Source: an uncultured Collinsella sp.
GTDB taxonomy: Bacteria > Actinomycetota > Coriobacteriia > Coriobacteriales > Coriobacteriaceae
Assembly (NCBI GenBank): GCA_958453575.1
Contig: CAUDYH010000023.1
Span: 1-10,400 of the forward strand
Reading direction: 5' to 3'
DNA: 10,400 nt
The notes beneath the pieces were generated by a model. It was not told where the DNA came from, made no database searches, and worked only from the letters and a program-made list of their open reading frames with translations. Shown piece after piece: positions 1-5,538 of this stretch (position 1 is the stretch's first letter; each line of letters opens with the position of its first letter). A program made the translations under genes and the position numbers.

Positions 1-731
1 AAATAGTCAACGCGATACGGCCGTCCCGGCTCAACCGGGTCGAACAGCTCAATTTGCAGCTCCGGCGTCTGCCAGCCGCGCTCGATCATCAGGGCGCGCG
101 CCTTGGACTCGCCACCGCTTTCCGACAGGCCATCGGCATACCGTGCAACCCTGCGCGCCGTCACAACACCGCGACGATTTAAGCCAAGCTTGTTGACTGC
201 CTCAACGAGATGCTCCTTCGACAACAGCTGCTCATGAAGCGCCGAGTCCGCAATGATCAGTCCCTCGACAAACGATGCATCGACCAGGCAATCCGTAATC
301 GTTTGATCGATATCGGTCACGGCAATGTCCATCTGGGTGGCCCGTGTTTGACGAACATAACGATGGCGAACGACCTGAGAGCCCGGCGTCGTTGATTGTG
401 CCGGTGCCACGGCGATATGGATGTGCGTCAAATTGGCATGCGAAACCGAAAGGCCATAGACAACGGCCGCCGTATAGGAGCAAAACGTCCAGTCGGGGTG
501 CTTTTGCGCAAGCGCCCGCACCCGATGCAGATAACGCTGCCGAAACTTGAGCTCGGACCAGTATTCCGGACGCGCATACAACCCCGGCATGACCACCTTG
601 AGACTTCCCGCCGCCACCCGCCGCTCAATCTGCTTTGCCTCCGCCGTCGTACGCGCGTACACGCAGCTCATCTGCTGCTCGCACGCTTTAATGTGGCCTG
701 TGAGTCTTTGATTCGCCGTCGCGTTTGCCAT
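1..731 (-). CDS. AbiEi-type winged-helix protein with C-terminal DUF559/Vsr-like domain (partial, 3' end off window)
   Basis: An open frame of 243 codons runs from ATG at 731 to the left edge without a stop, so the C-terminus is missing. The start is supported by GGGAGG at 736-741, four bases upstream. Residues about 25-60 have the winged-helix pattern of AbiEi antitoxin N-terminal domains (VAAGSLKVVMPGLYARPEYW). They are followed by the family's 'CSYTAAVVYGL' (84-94) and 'VTDIDQTITDCLVDA' (138-152) segments. From about 203 the GGESKAR motif (206-212), PELQIEL (223-229) and RVDY (240-243) match the start of a DUF559 domain, a Vsr/restriction-endonuclease fold. In that fold E208 and D242 would be putative active-site acids. 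Actinobacteria carry many such fused proteins. AbiEi proteins are known as transcriptional repressors of abortive-infection toxin-antitoxin pairs, but no AbiEii toxin lies upstream of this gene. Its function here (antitoxin, regulator or defence nuclease) is unknown. The fold assignment is fairly sure; the role is not. Confidence 0.75.
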   Translation of the reverse strand, partial: MANATANQRLTGHIKACEQQMSCVYARTTAEAKQIERRVAAGSLKVVMPGLYARPEYWSELKFRQRYLHRVRALAQKHPDWTFCSYTAAVVYGLSVSHANLTHIHIAVAPAQSTTPGSQVVRHRYVRQTRATQMDIAVTDIDQTITDCLVDASFVEGLIIADSALHEQLLSKEHLVEAVNKLGLNRRGVVTARRVARYADGLSESGGESKARALMIERGWQTPELQIELFDPVEPGRPYRVDY

Positions 732-768
732 GTCGCCTCCCAACTCTTGGAACGGCGCCAACGTACCA

Positions 769-830
769 GACGGTTTCATGCGAAGTCTGACCAAATGCTG
801 TCCAGCAGCTGACCAAATGCTTGACGGTTT
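769..830. repeat. Tandem 13-bp repeat with 22-bp period upstream of the AbiEi-like gene
   Basis: CTGACCAAATGCT occurs at 787-799 and again at 809-821, exactly 22 bp apart (about two helical turns). The pair is flanked by two copies of GACGGTTT (769-776 and 823-830). It lies about 55-100 bp upstream of the AbiEi-like start, where an operator or promoter would sit. AbiEi-class proteins are known to repress their own promoters by binding repeats. That this is such an operator is inference. It could instead be the edge of a dispersed repeat. Confidence 0.5.
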
Positions 831-1027
831 TGGACGTTTTAGGTTAATGGCTTATATCTGCAGGTAGAACGGTTGTCGAGAGGTCCCTGTCTCCACATCT
901 TTATGCCTCAAAAGCCGTCGATTTCCTTAAAAGAAAATATGCTGTGGCTCGAAACTACCTAGTTTGCGATGCTGTCCGTAAACACTCGACGCGTGGTGCT
1001 GCCGCCTACGACAGCCGCAGAAAAATC

Positions 1028-1120
1028 GAGCGTGGAAAATCTCCCACTTTGGGCCTGTTCCTCGACCAAAAGTGGGAGATTATCCACGCTCATTCAACAT
1101 GCGTCCGATTATCCACGCTC
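1028..1120. repeat. Palindromic intergenic element E1 with an extra direct half-site; possible metA terminator
   Basis: The arms 1028-1053 and 1066-1091 are an inverted repeat (GAGCGTGGA..AATCTCCCACTTT) with only two mismatches over 26 bp and a 12-nt loop. A third copy of the end motif, GATTATCCACGCTC, lies at 1107-1120, directly repeating 1078-1091 with a 29-bp offset. Read on the minus strand, downstream of metA, the hairpin is followed by GATTTTT (about 1021-1027), so it could end metA transcription. The rest of the gap from 732 to 1169 shows no gene I can support. Confidence 0.75.
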
Positions 1121-1169
1121 GTCGCGTAGCGGCCACGATAACCGCCGCAGCCACAGCCACGACAGCGGC

Positions 1170-2096
1170 CTAGTGCTCCTCGCCGGCGCGGGCCAGGTCG
1201 TAGGGCGTGGTCTGGTAGACGTAGTAGTTGAGCCAGTTGGTGTAGAGCAGCTGAGCCTGGCTGCGCCAGACGTTGCGCGGCTCGGCGGTGGGATCGTCGC
1301 CCGGGAAGTAATGCGCCGGCACCTGAGGGTTGAGCCCGCGCTTCACGTCGCGCTCGTACTCCAGGCGCAGCGTGTCGGTATCGTACTCGGGATGGCCAAA
1401 GACAAAAAAGCGGCGGCTGTCGGTCGACTTGACGATATACAGGCCTACCTCGTCGGACACGGCCACGACTTCAAGCTGCGGCTCGGCCTCCACGTCCTCG
1501 CGGCGCACATCGGTGTTGCGCGAATGCACGGCATAGAAGCGGTCGTCAAAGCCGCGGACCAGCGGGCTCTGCGGCTTCACCAGATAATGCTCGAACACGC
1601 CGCTCGCCTTTGCCGGCAGGTCGTACTTCTGAATACCGTAATGATGGTAGAGCCCCGCCTGCGCGCCCCAGCAAATGTGCAGCGTAGAGTGCACATGCGT
1701 GGTGGACCAGTCCATGATCTGGCAGAGCTCGGGCCAGTAGTCGACCTCTTCGAACGGCATCTGCTCCACCGGCGCGCCTGTGATGATCAAGCCGTCGTAG
1801 TGAATGTCGCGGATGTCGTCGAACGTGCGGTAGAACGTCTCCAGGTGGCCGGCGCTCACGTGCGTGGCCTCGTGCGTTTTGGTGCGCAGCAGGTCCACCT
1901 CCACCTGTAGCGGCGTGTTGGAGAGCTTGCGCATGATCTGCGTCTCGGTGGCGATTTTGGTGGGCATGAGGTTGAGGATGAGCACGCGCAGCGGACGGAT
2001 GTCCTGATGCAGCGCGCGGTACTCGGTCATGACAAAGATGTTCTCGCTCTCGAGCTGCGCGGCGGCAGGGAGGGCGTCGGGGATGCGAATGGGCAT
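1170..2096 (-). CDS. metA: Homoserine O-acyltransferase, MetA family, predicted acetyl-CoA-specific
   Basis: This 308-residue protein is full length for the MetA/HTS family. It activates L-homoserine by O-acylation at the entry to methionine synthesis, in the cytoplasm. The class-I glutamine-amidotransferase-like fold carries the expected catalytic residues: nucleophile C142 in [15 protein letters not shown], and H235 and E237 in FVFGHPEYD. Residue 111 in [16 protein letters not shown] is glutamate. In this family Glu at 111 goes with acetyl-CoA and Gly with succinyl-CoA, so O-acetylhomoserine is the predicted product despite the usual 'succinyltransferase' annotation. ATG at 2096 has AAGGAG (2102-2107) five bases upstream. 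The gene is divergent from the dehydrogenase at 2308 and stands alone; no other methionine gene is in the window. No SAM riboswitch is evident in its upstream region. The family call is very secure; acyl specificity is inferred from one residue. Confidence 0.95.
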   Translation of the reverse strand: MPIRIPDALPAAAQLESENIFVMTEYRALHQDIRPLRVLILNLMPTKIATETQIMRKLSNTPLQVEVDLLRTKTHEATHVSAGHLETFYRTFDDIRDIHYDGLIITGAPVEQMPFEEVDYWPELCQIMDWSTTHVHSTLHICWGAQAGLYHHYGIQKYDLPAKASGVFEHYLVKPQSPLVRGFDDRFYAVHSRNTDVRREDVEAEPQLEVVAVSDEVGLYIVKSTDSRRFFVFGHPEYDTDTLRLEYERDVKRGLNPQVPAHYFPGDDPTAEPRNVWRSQAQLLYTNWLNYYVYQTTPYDLARAGEEH

Positions 2097-2307
2097 GGAT
2101 GCTCCTTACGAGTCAGTTGCAGCTATGGTACAACGAGCGGGCCCATCCGCGCGAGCACATCGCCCGGCGATGCCGTCAGCGGCCCAAATCACTCCAAAAA
2201 TAGAGATTAAGGCATGTCCCAAAAATCTACGGCGCTTTAGCCTAGCAAAGTGGCAGCAGGACGCTACAATGGTTCGACGCGAAAAACTCGGCCGAAAGGA
2301 TACATAT
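2097..2307. promoter_or_regulatory. Divergent intergenic region between metA and the dehydrogenase
   Basis: These 211 bp must hold both promoters. For the plus-strand dehydrogenase, TACAAT at 2265-2270 is a good -10 about 38 bp before the start codon. No convincing -35 is present at 16-18 bp spacing. For metA the best -10 on the minus strand is the weak TACCAT (2125-2130). No riboswitch-like structure was recognised. Confidence 0.4.
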
Positions 2308-3285
2308 ATGTACCAGACTCGTAAGATCGGTGTGGTCGGCCAGGGCCACGTAGGAGCACATGTCGCCAACAGCCTGCTTATGCAGGGCATTGCCGATGAG
2401 CTGTACCTGTGCGATATCAACGAGGCCAAGGTGACGTCCGAGGTCCAGGACCTGCGCGACTCCCTTTCGTTTGTCCCGTACAACACCAAGATCGTCAACT
2501 GCTACGACCACTACGAGGAGCTGGCCTGCTGCGACGTCATCGTCAACGCTGCCGGCAAGGTCGCGCTGGCCGCCGGCAACCGCGACGGTGAGCTGTTCTT
2601 TACCACCGACGCCGCCCGCACCTTTGCCAAGCGCATCGTCGACGCCGGCTTTGACGGCATCTTCGTGAGCATCTCCAACCCCTGCGACGTCGTGTGCACC
2701 GAGCTGTGGCACCTGACCGGCTACGATCCCAAGAAGATCATCGGCTCGGGCTGCGGTCTGGACTCCGCCCGCCTGCGCACCGAGATCTCCAAGAAGGTCG
2801 GTGTGAGCCCCAAGTCCATCGACGCCTACATGATCGGCGAGCATGGCTTTAGCCAGCTGGCCGCCTTTAAGGCCGCAACCATCGCCGGCAAGAGCCTCAA
2901 CGAGCTTCAGGCCGAAAACCCCGACAAGTACGCCTTTGACCACATGGAGGTCGAGGAGCTCGCGCGCAAGGGCGGCTATGTGACCTACCGGGGCAAGCAG
3001 TGCACCGAGTACGCCGTCGCCAACTCCGCTGCGCGTGTCTGCGCCGCCGTGCTGCACAACGAGCATGCCGTGCTTTCGGCCTCCACGCTCATGACCGGCC
3101 AGTATGGCGAGGAGGGCATCTTCACCTCCCTGCCGTGCGTGATCGGCGCCGAGGGCGTCGAGGAGGTCTACACGCTCGACCTTTCCGAGCACGAGCTCGA
3201 GGGCTTCCACAAGAGCTGCCAGCACATTCGCGACAACATCGCCCAGCTCGACTGGTGGGATGCCGAGGCCTACGACGCAAAGTAG
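2308..3285 (+). CDS. NAD-dependent L-2-hydroxyacid dehydrogenase (L-2-hydroxyisocaproate / L-lactate dehydrogenase family)
   Basis: The 325-residue protein belongs to the L-lactate/malate dehydrogenase family and should interconvert 2-oxoacids and L-2-hydroxyacids in the cytoplasm. Visible features are the Rossmann motif GQGHVG (11-16), D36 for NAD preference, R92 in the mobile substrate loop, and D152 and R155 in LDSARLR, equivalent to Asp168/Arg171 of LDH. The catalytic H179 is in GEHGFSQ. The loop AAGKVALAAGNRDGEL, the segment ISNPCDV (122-128), ARKGGYV and the C-terminal part resemble Lactobacillus L-2-hydroxyisocaproate dehydrogenase more than fermentative LDH. A bulky branched 2-oxoacid is therefore plausible. 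The frame is open further upstream, but ATG at 2308 is chosen because GAAAGGA (2294-2300) lies seven bases before it and the Rossmann strand starts at once. It is monocistronic, with a strong terminator after it. Family is sure; substrate is not. Confidence 0.9.
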   Translation: MYQTRKIGVVGQGHVGAHVANSLLMQGIADELYLCDINEAKVTSEVQDLRDSLSFVPYNTKIVNCYDHYEELACCDVIVNAAGKVALAAGNRDGELFFTTDAARTFAKRIVDAGFDGIFVSISNPCDVVCTELWHLTGYDPKKIIGSGCGLDSARLRTEISKKVGVSPKSIDAYMIGEHGFSQLAAFKAATIAGKSLNELQAENPDKYAFDHMEVEELARKGGYVTYRGKQCTEYAVANSAARVCAAVLHNEHAVLSASTLMTGQYGEEGIFTSLPCVIGAEGVEEVYTLDLSEHELEGFHKSCQHIRDNIAQLDWWDAEAYDAK

Positions 3286-3331
3286 TTCGCCGGTTGACGC
3301 GGCAACTCGCTCATAACGGACGCAATGCAGG

Positions 3332-3371
3332 GCGGGCCGTGCCGGAAATCCCCGGCACGGCCCGCTTTTTT
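3332..3371 (+). terminator. Intrinsic terminator of the dehydrogenase gene
   Basis: A perfect 14-bp GC-rich stem (3332-3345 with 3352-3365) closes a 6-nt loop and is followed by six T (3366-3371). It lies 46 bp after the stop codon on the same strand. Confidence 0.95.
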
Positions 3372-3418
3372 GGCTCACGCGACACGCTCGCAGATTCAGG
3401 TCTAATACTTTTCCCGCA

Positions 3419-3556
3419 AAGTGAGCGAGCAAAATCGGACCCCCGAAGCATCGACACTTTTCAGCTGCTATTTCCTGCGGTTTCATCGAGATTTTCCTGC
3501 GGTTTTGGCGCCAAAAAGTGCGGATGCTTCAGGGGTCCAAAATAGGTCGTTCACTT
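3419..3556. repeat. 138-bp imperfect palindromic element E2
   Basis: All arms share one axis. Outer arms 3419-3428 and 3547-3556 (AAGTGAGCGA) pair with one G-T. Inner arms 3437-3461 and 3514-3538 pair at 22 of 25 positions. The interior has two copies of TTTCCTGCGGTTT (3471-3483 and 3493-3505) with a 22-bp period and a perfect 14-bp palindrome TTTTGGCGCCAAAA (3503-3516). On the minus strand the inner hairpin is followed by GATTTT, so it might help stop transcription from the SIS gene. No coding content was recognised. Confidence 0.75.
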
Positions 3557-3587
3557 CTGGGGAAAGTATTTGACTTCGTTATCAGAC

Positions 3588-3665
3588 AGCTGGGACGGGG
3601 TGCCGCGACGCAAACGGGACCCTCGTTTGGTGAAGGCCCCGTCGTAAAAGATTGCTTTCCCAGCT
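3588..3665. repeat. Nested hairpin just downstream of the SIS gene
   Basis: Perfect 8-bp arms AGCTGGGA (3588-3595) and TCCCAGCT (3658-3665) enclose 7-bp arms GACGGGG (3594-3600) and CCCCGTC (3637-3643). An inner 5-bp pair lies at 3612-3616 and 3624-3628. The outer and middle arms overlap by two bases and are slightly out of register, so bulges or alternative pairings are implied. It starts 2 nt past the SIS stop on the minus strand. There is no clear T-tract, so it is structured 3' RNA rather than a proven terminator. Confidence 0.5.
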
Positions 3666-3667
3666 AC

Positions 3668-4636
3668 TTAGTACTGCTCGATGCCCATGTAGCGACGGAT
3701 CTCGGGGCTGTGGTCGAACACCTTGCCGCGGGCGGCGCGCAGCTCGCAGCTCATCGCGTAAAAGAAGATCGGCTCCAAGAACGAACGCACGCTGGCAGGT
3801 ACCTCGCCCACGCCGTACTCGAGCGCATCGAGCACCATAATCGTATCGGTGTGCGTGTTGAGGAACGCGAGTGCACGCTCCTCCATGGGGCGGCACTCAC
3901 CCGATCCGAGCTGCACAAAGTAGAACACGCCGGGCTCGGTAGCCTCGAAGGGGCCGTGGAAGTACTCGCCGGAGTGGATATAGCAGCAGTGCTGCCACTG
4001 CATCTCCATGAGCGAGCAGATGGCCATGGCGTAGGTCTGACTAAAGTTGGGGCCGGACCCCAGGATATAGAAGAACTTGTGCTGCTGGCAGAGCTCGGCA
4101 AAGCGGGCGCCCAGCTCGGCGTTGACCTTCTCGCGGGCGGCGGGCAGCAGCGCATCCATCTGCTTGAGGCCTTCGTACATGTCGGCGAGCGCCTCGTAGC
4201 CTTCCTGCTGGTCGAGCAGCTCGGCGGCGATCAGAGCGCCGATGCCCTGCGGCACCTCGGCCTGCGACACACCCTCGCCCCAGGGGTAGACCCAGGTGGT
4301 CCACTTGCCGTTGTCGATCTTGGAGCCCTCGCAGTCGGTGAGGGCGACGACCTCGGCGCCGGCAGTCAACGCCATCTCGCAACCGTCGATGACCTCCTGC
4401 GTGTTGCCACTGTGGCTGCAGGCGACGACGAGCGACTTCGGCCCCAGGCTCTTGGGGGCCATCAGGCAAAACTCGCGCGCGGTGTAGACCGTCGAGGCAA
4501 ACGTAGTGGCCTCGCGCTTGAGCAGCTCGTTAGCCGGCATCAGGTCGATCATCGAACCGCCGCAGGCGATCCAAAAGACGTTCTCGATCTTACCCTTGCG
4601 CTCGATAATTTCCTGAATCAGATCGTGTGCGTTCAC
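3668..4636 (-). CDS. Double-SIS-domain sugar-phosphate deglycase/isomerase, FrlB-like
   Basis: The 322-residue protein has two SIS (sugar isomerase) domains, about residues 15-150 and 180-300. The first contains ACGGS (24-28) and the phosphate-binding SHSGNTQEV (74-82). The second contains ILGSGP (191-196) and HSGEYFHGP (221-229), where E224 and H227 are the likely catalytic pair by analogy with deglycases. The C-terminal HSPEIRRYMGIEQY resembles the end of FrlB. In the family, FrlB splits fructoselysine-6-phosphate to glucose-6-phosphate and lysine; GlmS and AgaS are more distant relatives. A phosphorylated Amadori product is thus the best guess, but another amino-sugar phosphate is possible. 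GTG at 4636 is used because AAGGAGG (4646-4652) lies nine bases upstream and no ATG fits. A GntR/UTRA regulator is directly upstream on the same strand. No kinase or transporter is adjacent in the window. Confidence 0.85.
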   Translation of the reverse strand: MNAHDLIQEIIERKGKIENVFWIACGGSMIDLMPANELLKREATTFASTVYTAREFCLMAPKSLGPKSLVVACSHSGNTQEVIDGCEMALTAGAEVVALTDCEGSKIDNGKWTTWVYPWGEGVSQAEVPQGIGALIAAELLDQQEGYEALADMYEGLKQMDALLPAAREKVNAELGARFAELCQQHKFFYILGSGPNFSQTYAMAICSLMEMQWQHCCYIHSGEYFHGPFEATEPGVFYFVQLGSGECRPMEERALAFLNTHTDTIMVLDALEYGVGEVPASVRSFLEPIFFYAMSCELRAARGKVFDHSPEIRRYMGIEQY

Positions 4637-4692
4637 GGTGACGCTCCTCCTTGTGTGGCGGCTTTGGACGACGGCAGCTCGTACCTGCAGTC

Positions 4693-4713
4693 GTTCTATG
4701 TTGTTCTATTTAT
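4693..4713. promoter_or_regulatory. Operator-like repeat, copy 1, at the SIS -10 and start
   Basis: GTTCTATGTTGTTCTAT (4693-4709) contains GTTCTAT twice, 10 bp apart, and continues as TTAT to 4713. It overlaps the -10 and predicted transcription start, where a repressor would block polymerase. It matches copy 2 at 20 of 21 positions. The neighbouring GntR/UTRA protein is the natural candidate ligand-sensing repressor; this is inferred from position. Confidence 0.6.
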
Positions 4714-4737
4714 AGCATGCGAGCTGTCGCAGGTGAA
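4709..4737 (-). promoter_or_regulatory. Promoter of the SIS gene
   Basis: Read on the minus strand, TTCACC (4732-4737) is 17 bp upstream of TATAAA (4709-4714). A TGC extended -10 precedes the latter. The predicted start, near 4702, leaves a leader of about 65 nt before the GTG at 4636. The promoter lets the SIS gene be controlled apart from recQ and the regulator. Confidence 0.65.
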
Positions 4738-4754
4738 GTCATTTCAGCAAATTT

Positions 4755-4775
4755 GTTCTATGTTGTTCTATCTAT
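4755..4775. promoter_or_regulatory. Operator-like repeat, copy 2, upstream of the SIS -35
   Basis: The same 17-mer GTTCTATGTTGTTCTAT is at 4755-4771 and continues as CTAT to 4775, one mismatch from copy 1 and offset by 62 bp. It lies between the end of the regulator gene and the -35, so two bound dimers could cooperate or loop the promoter. Confidence 0.6.
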
Positions 4776-4780
4776 GGACG

Positions 4781-5536
4781 TTAGATGTCGAACACGTAGC
4801 GCGAGCCCACGATCTTTTGGCGCCCGAGCAGCAGGGGCCGCTCGTCCTCATCGGTAAAGTACGCCTCCATATAGAAGAGTGGCTCGCCGGCCGGCACCTC
4901 CAACAGCGGGGCCGCCTGAGCATCGGCAAGCGCAATCTCCACGGTACAGGGGTCGGACTTGAGCGGCGCGCGGCCCGAATGCTCGGCAACGAGCGCAAAG
5001 ATCGAGTTATCGGTGAGGTCCTTATCGGCAAGCGTCTGCAGGTAGGGATGGTCGGCCAGCACAAAGGCGTTGTTCTCGAGCATGACGGGCACGCCATCCG
5101 CCGTGCGCACGCGCTCGACCACGATGAGCTCGCAGCCGGGCTCCACGCCAAAGAACGCCGCATCCTCGCGCGTCGCCGCGACCACCGTACGCGACACCAG
5201 ACGCGCTCCGGCCACCATGTCGTTGGCGGCACAACCCTCAGTAAAGCTCTGGACGTCACCTTTCTGGACAATCTTGCGCTTGAGCTTGGGAGCGCACACA
5301 AAGGTGCCCCTCCCCTGCTGTCGGTTGAGATATCCCGCGCGCGACAGCTCCTCGATGGCGCGACGCACGGTGATGCGTCCCACGCCGTAAGACTTCGCGA
5401 GCTCCATCTCGGAAGGAATGCGCGAGCCGGCCGCATACACGCCGCGCGCGATCTCGCCCTTCAGGTCGTCCATGACCTGCTGGTACAGCGGTACGGCGGA
5501 TACGCCAGCGCGGTCGGTTTTATCGTCGGTTGCCAT
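4781..5536 (-). CDS. GntR-family (HutC/UTRA) transcriptional regulator, copy 1
   Basis: The 251-residue protein has a GntR winged helix at about 16-80 (PLYQQVMDDLKGEIARGVY, then RIPSEMELAKSYGVGRITVRRAIEEL, then QQGRGTFV). A UTRA ligand-binding domain follows at about 95-245 and ends with GRQKIVGSRYVFDI. UTRA regulators usually sense phosphorylated sugars and repress nearby catabolic genes. The SIS deglycase/isomerase immediately downstream fits that role, with two operator-like repeats between them. ATG at 5536 begins 2 nt after the recQ stop, and GGAG inside the end of recQ serves as ribosome site, so translation is probably coupled to recQ. It is clearly paralogous to the regulator at 7859-8578. 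Family is certain; target and effector are inferred. Confidence 0.9.
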   Translation of the reverse strand: MATDDKTDRAGVSAVPLYQQVMDDLKGEIARGVYAAGSRIPSEMELAKSYGVGRITVRRAIEELSRAGYLNRQQGRGTFVCAPKLKRKIVQKGDVQSFTEGCAANDMVAGARLVSRTVVAATREDAAFFGVEPGCELIVVERVRTADGVPVMLENNAFVLADHPYLQTLADKDLTDNSIFALVAEHSGRAPLKSDPCTVEIALADAQAAPLLEVPAGEPLFYMEAYFTDEDERPLLLGRQKIVGSRYVFDI

Positions 5537-5538
5537 CG

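Noticed and set aside
944..1129. Small plus-strand frame of 61 codons crossing element E1
   Set aside because: Its second half is the palindrome itself, it has no ribosome site I can defend, and no family is recognised.
969..1910. Long plus-strand open frame of 313 codons
   Set aside because: It is mostly antisense to metA, which has all catalytic residues; the frame is open because of GC-rich codon bias.
2097..2200. SAM riboswitch upstream of metA
   Set aside because: Looked for because metA genes often have one; no conserved SAM-I core or matching stems were found and the leader is short.
2029..2307. Upstream in-frame extension of the dehydrogenase
   Set aside because: It overlaps the metA start on the other strand, lacks family similarity, and ATG 2308 has a good ribosome site just before the Rossmann strand.
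2242..3486. Long minus-strand open frame of 414 codons
   Set aside because: It is antisense to the dehydrogenase and its Gly/Ala/Val/Leu-rich translation resembles no family.
4693..4775. CRISPR-like repeats
   Set aside because: Only two copies, in a promoter, with internal heptad structure; an operator explains them better.
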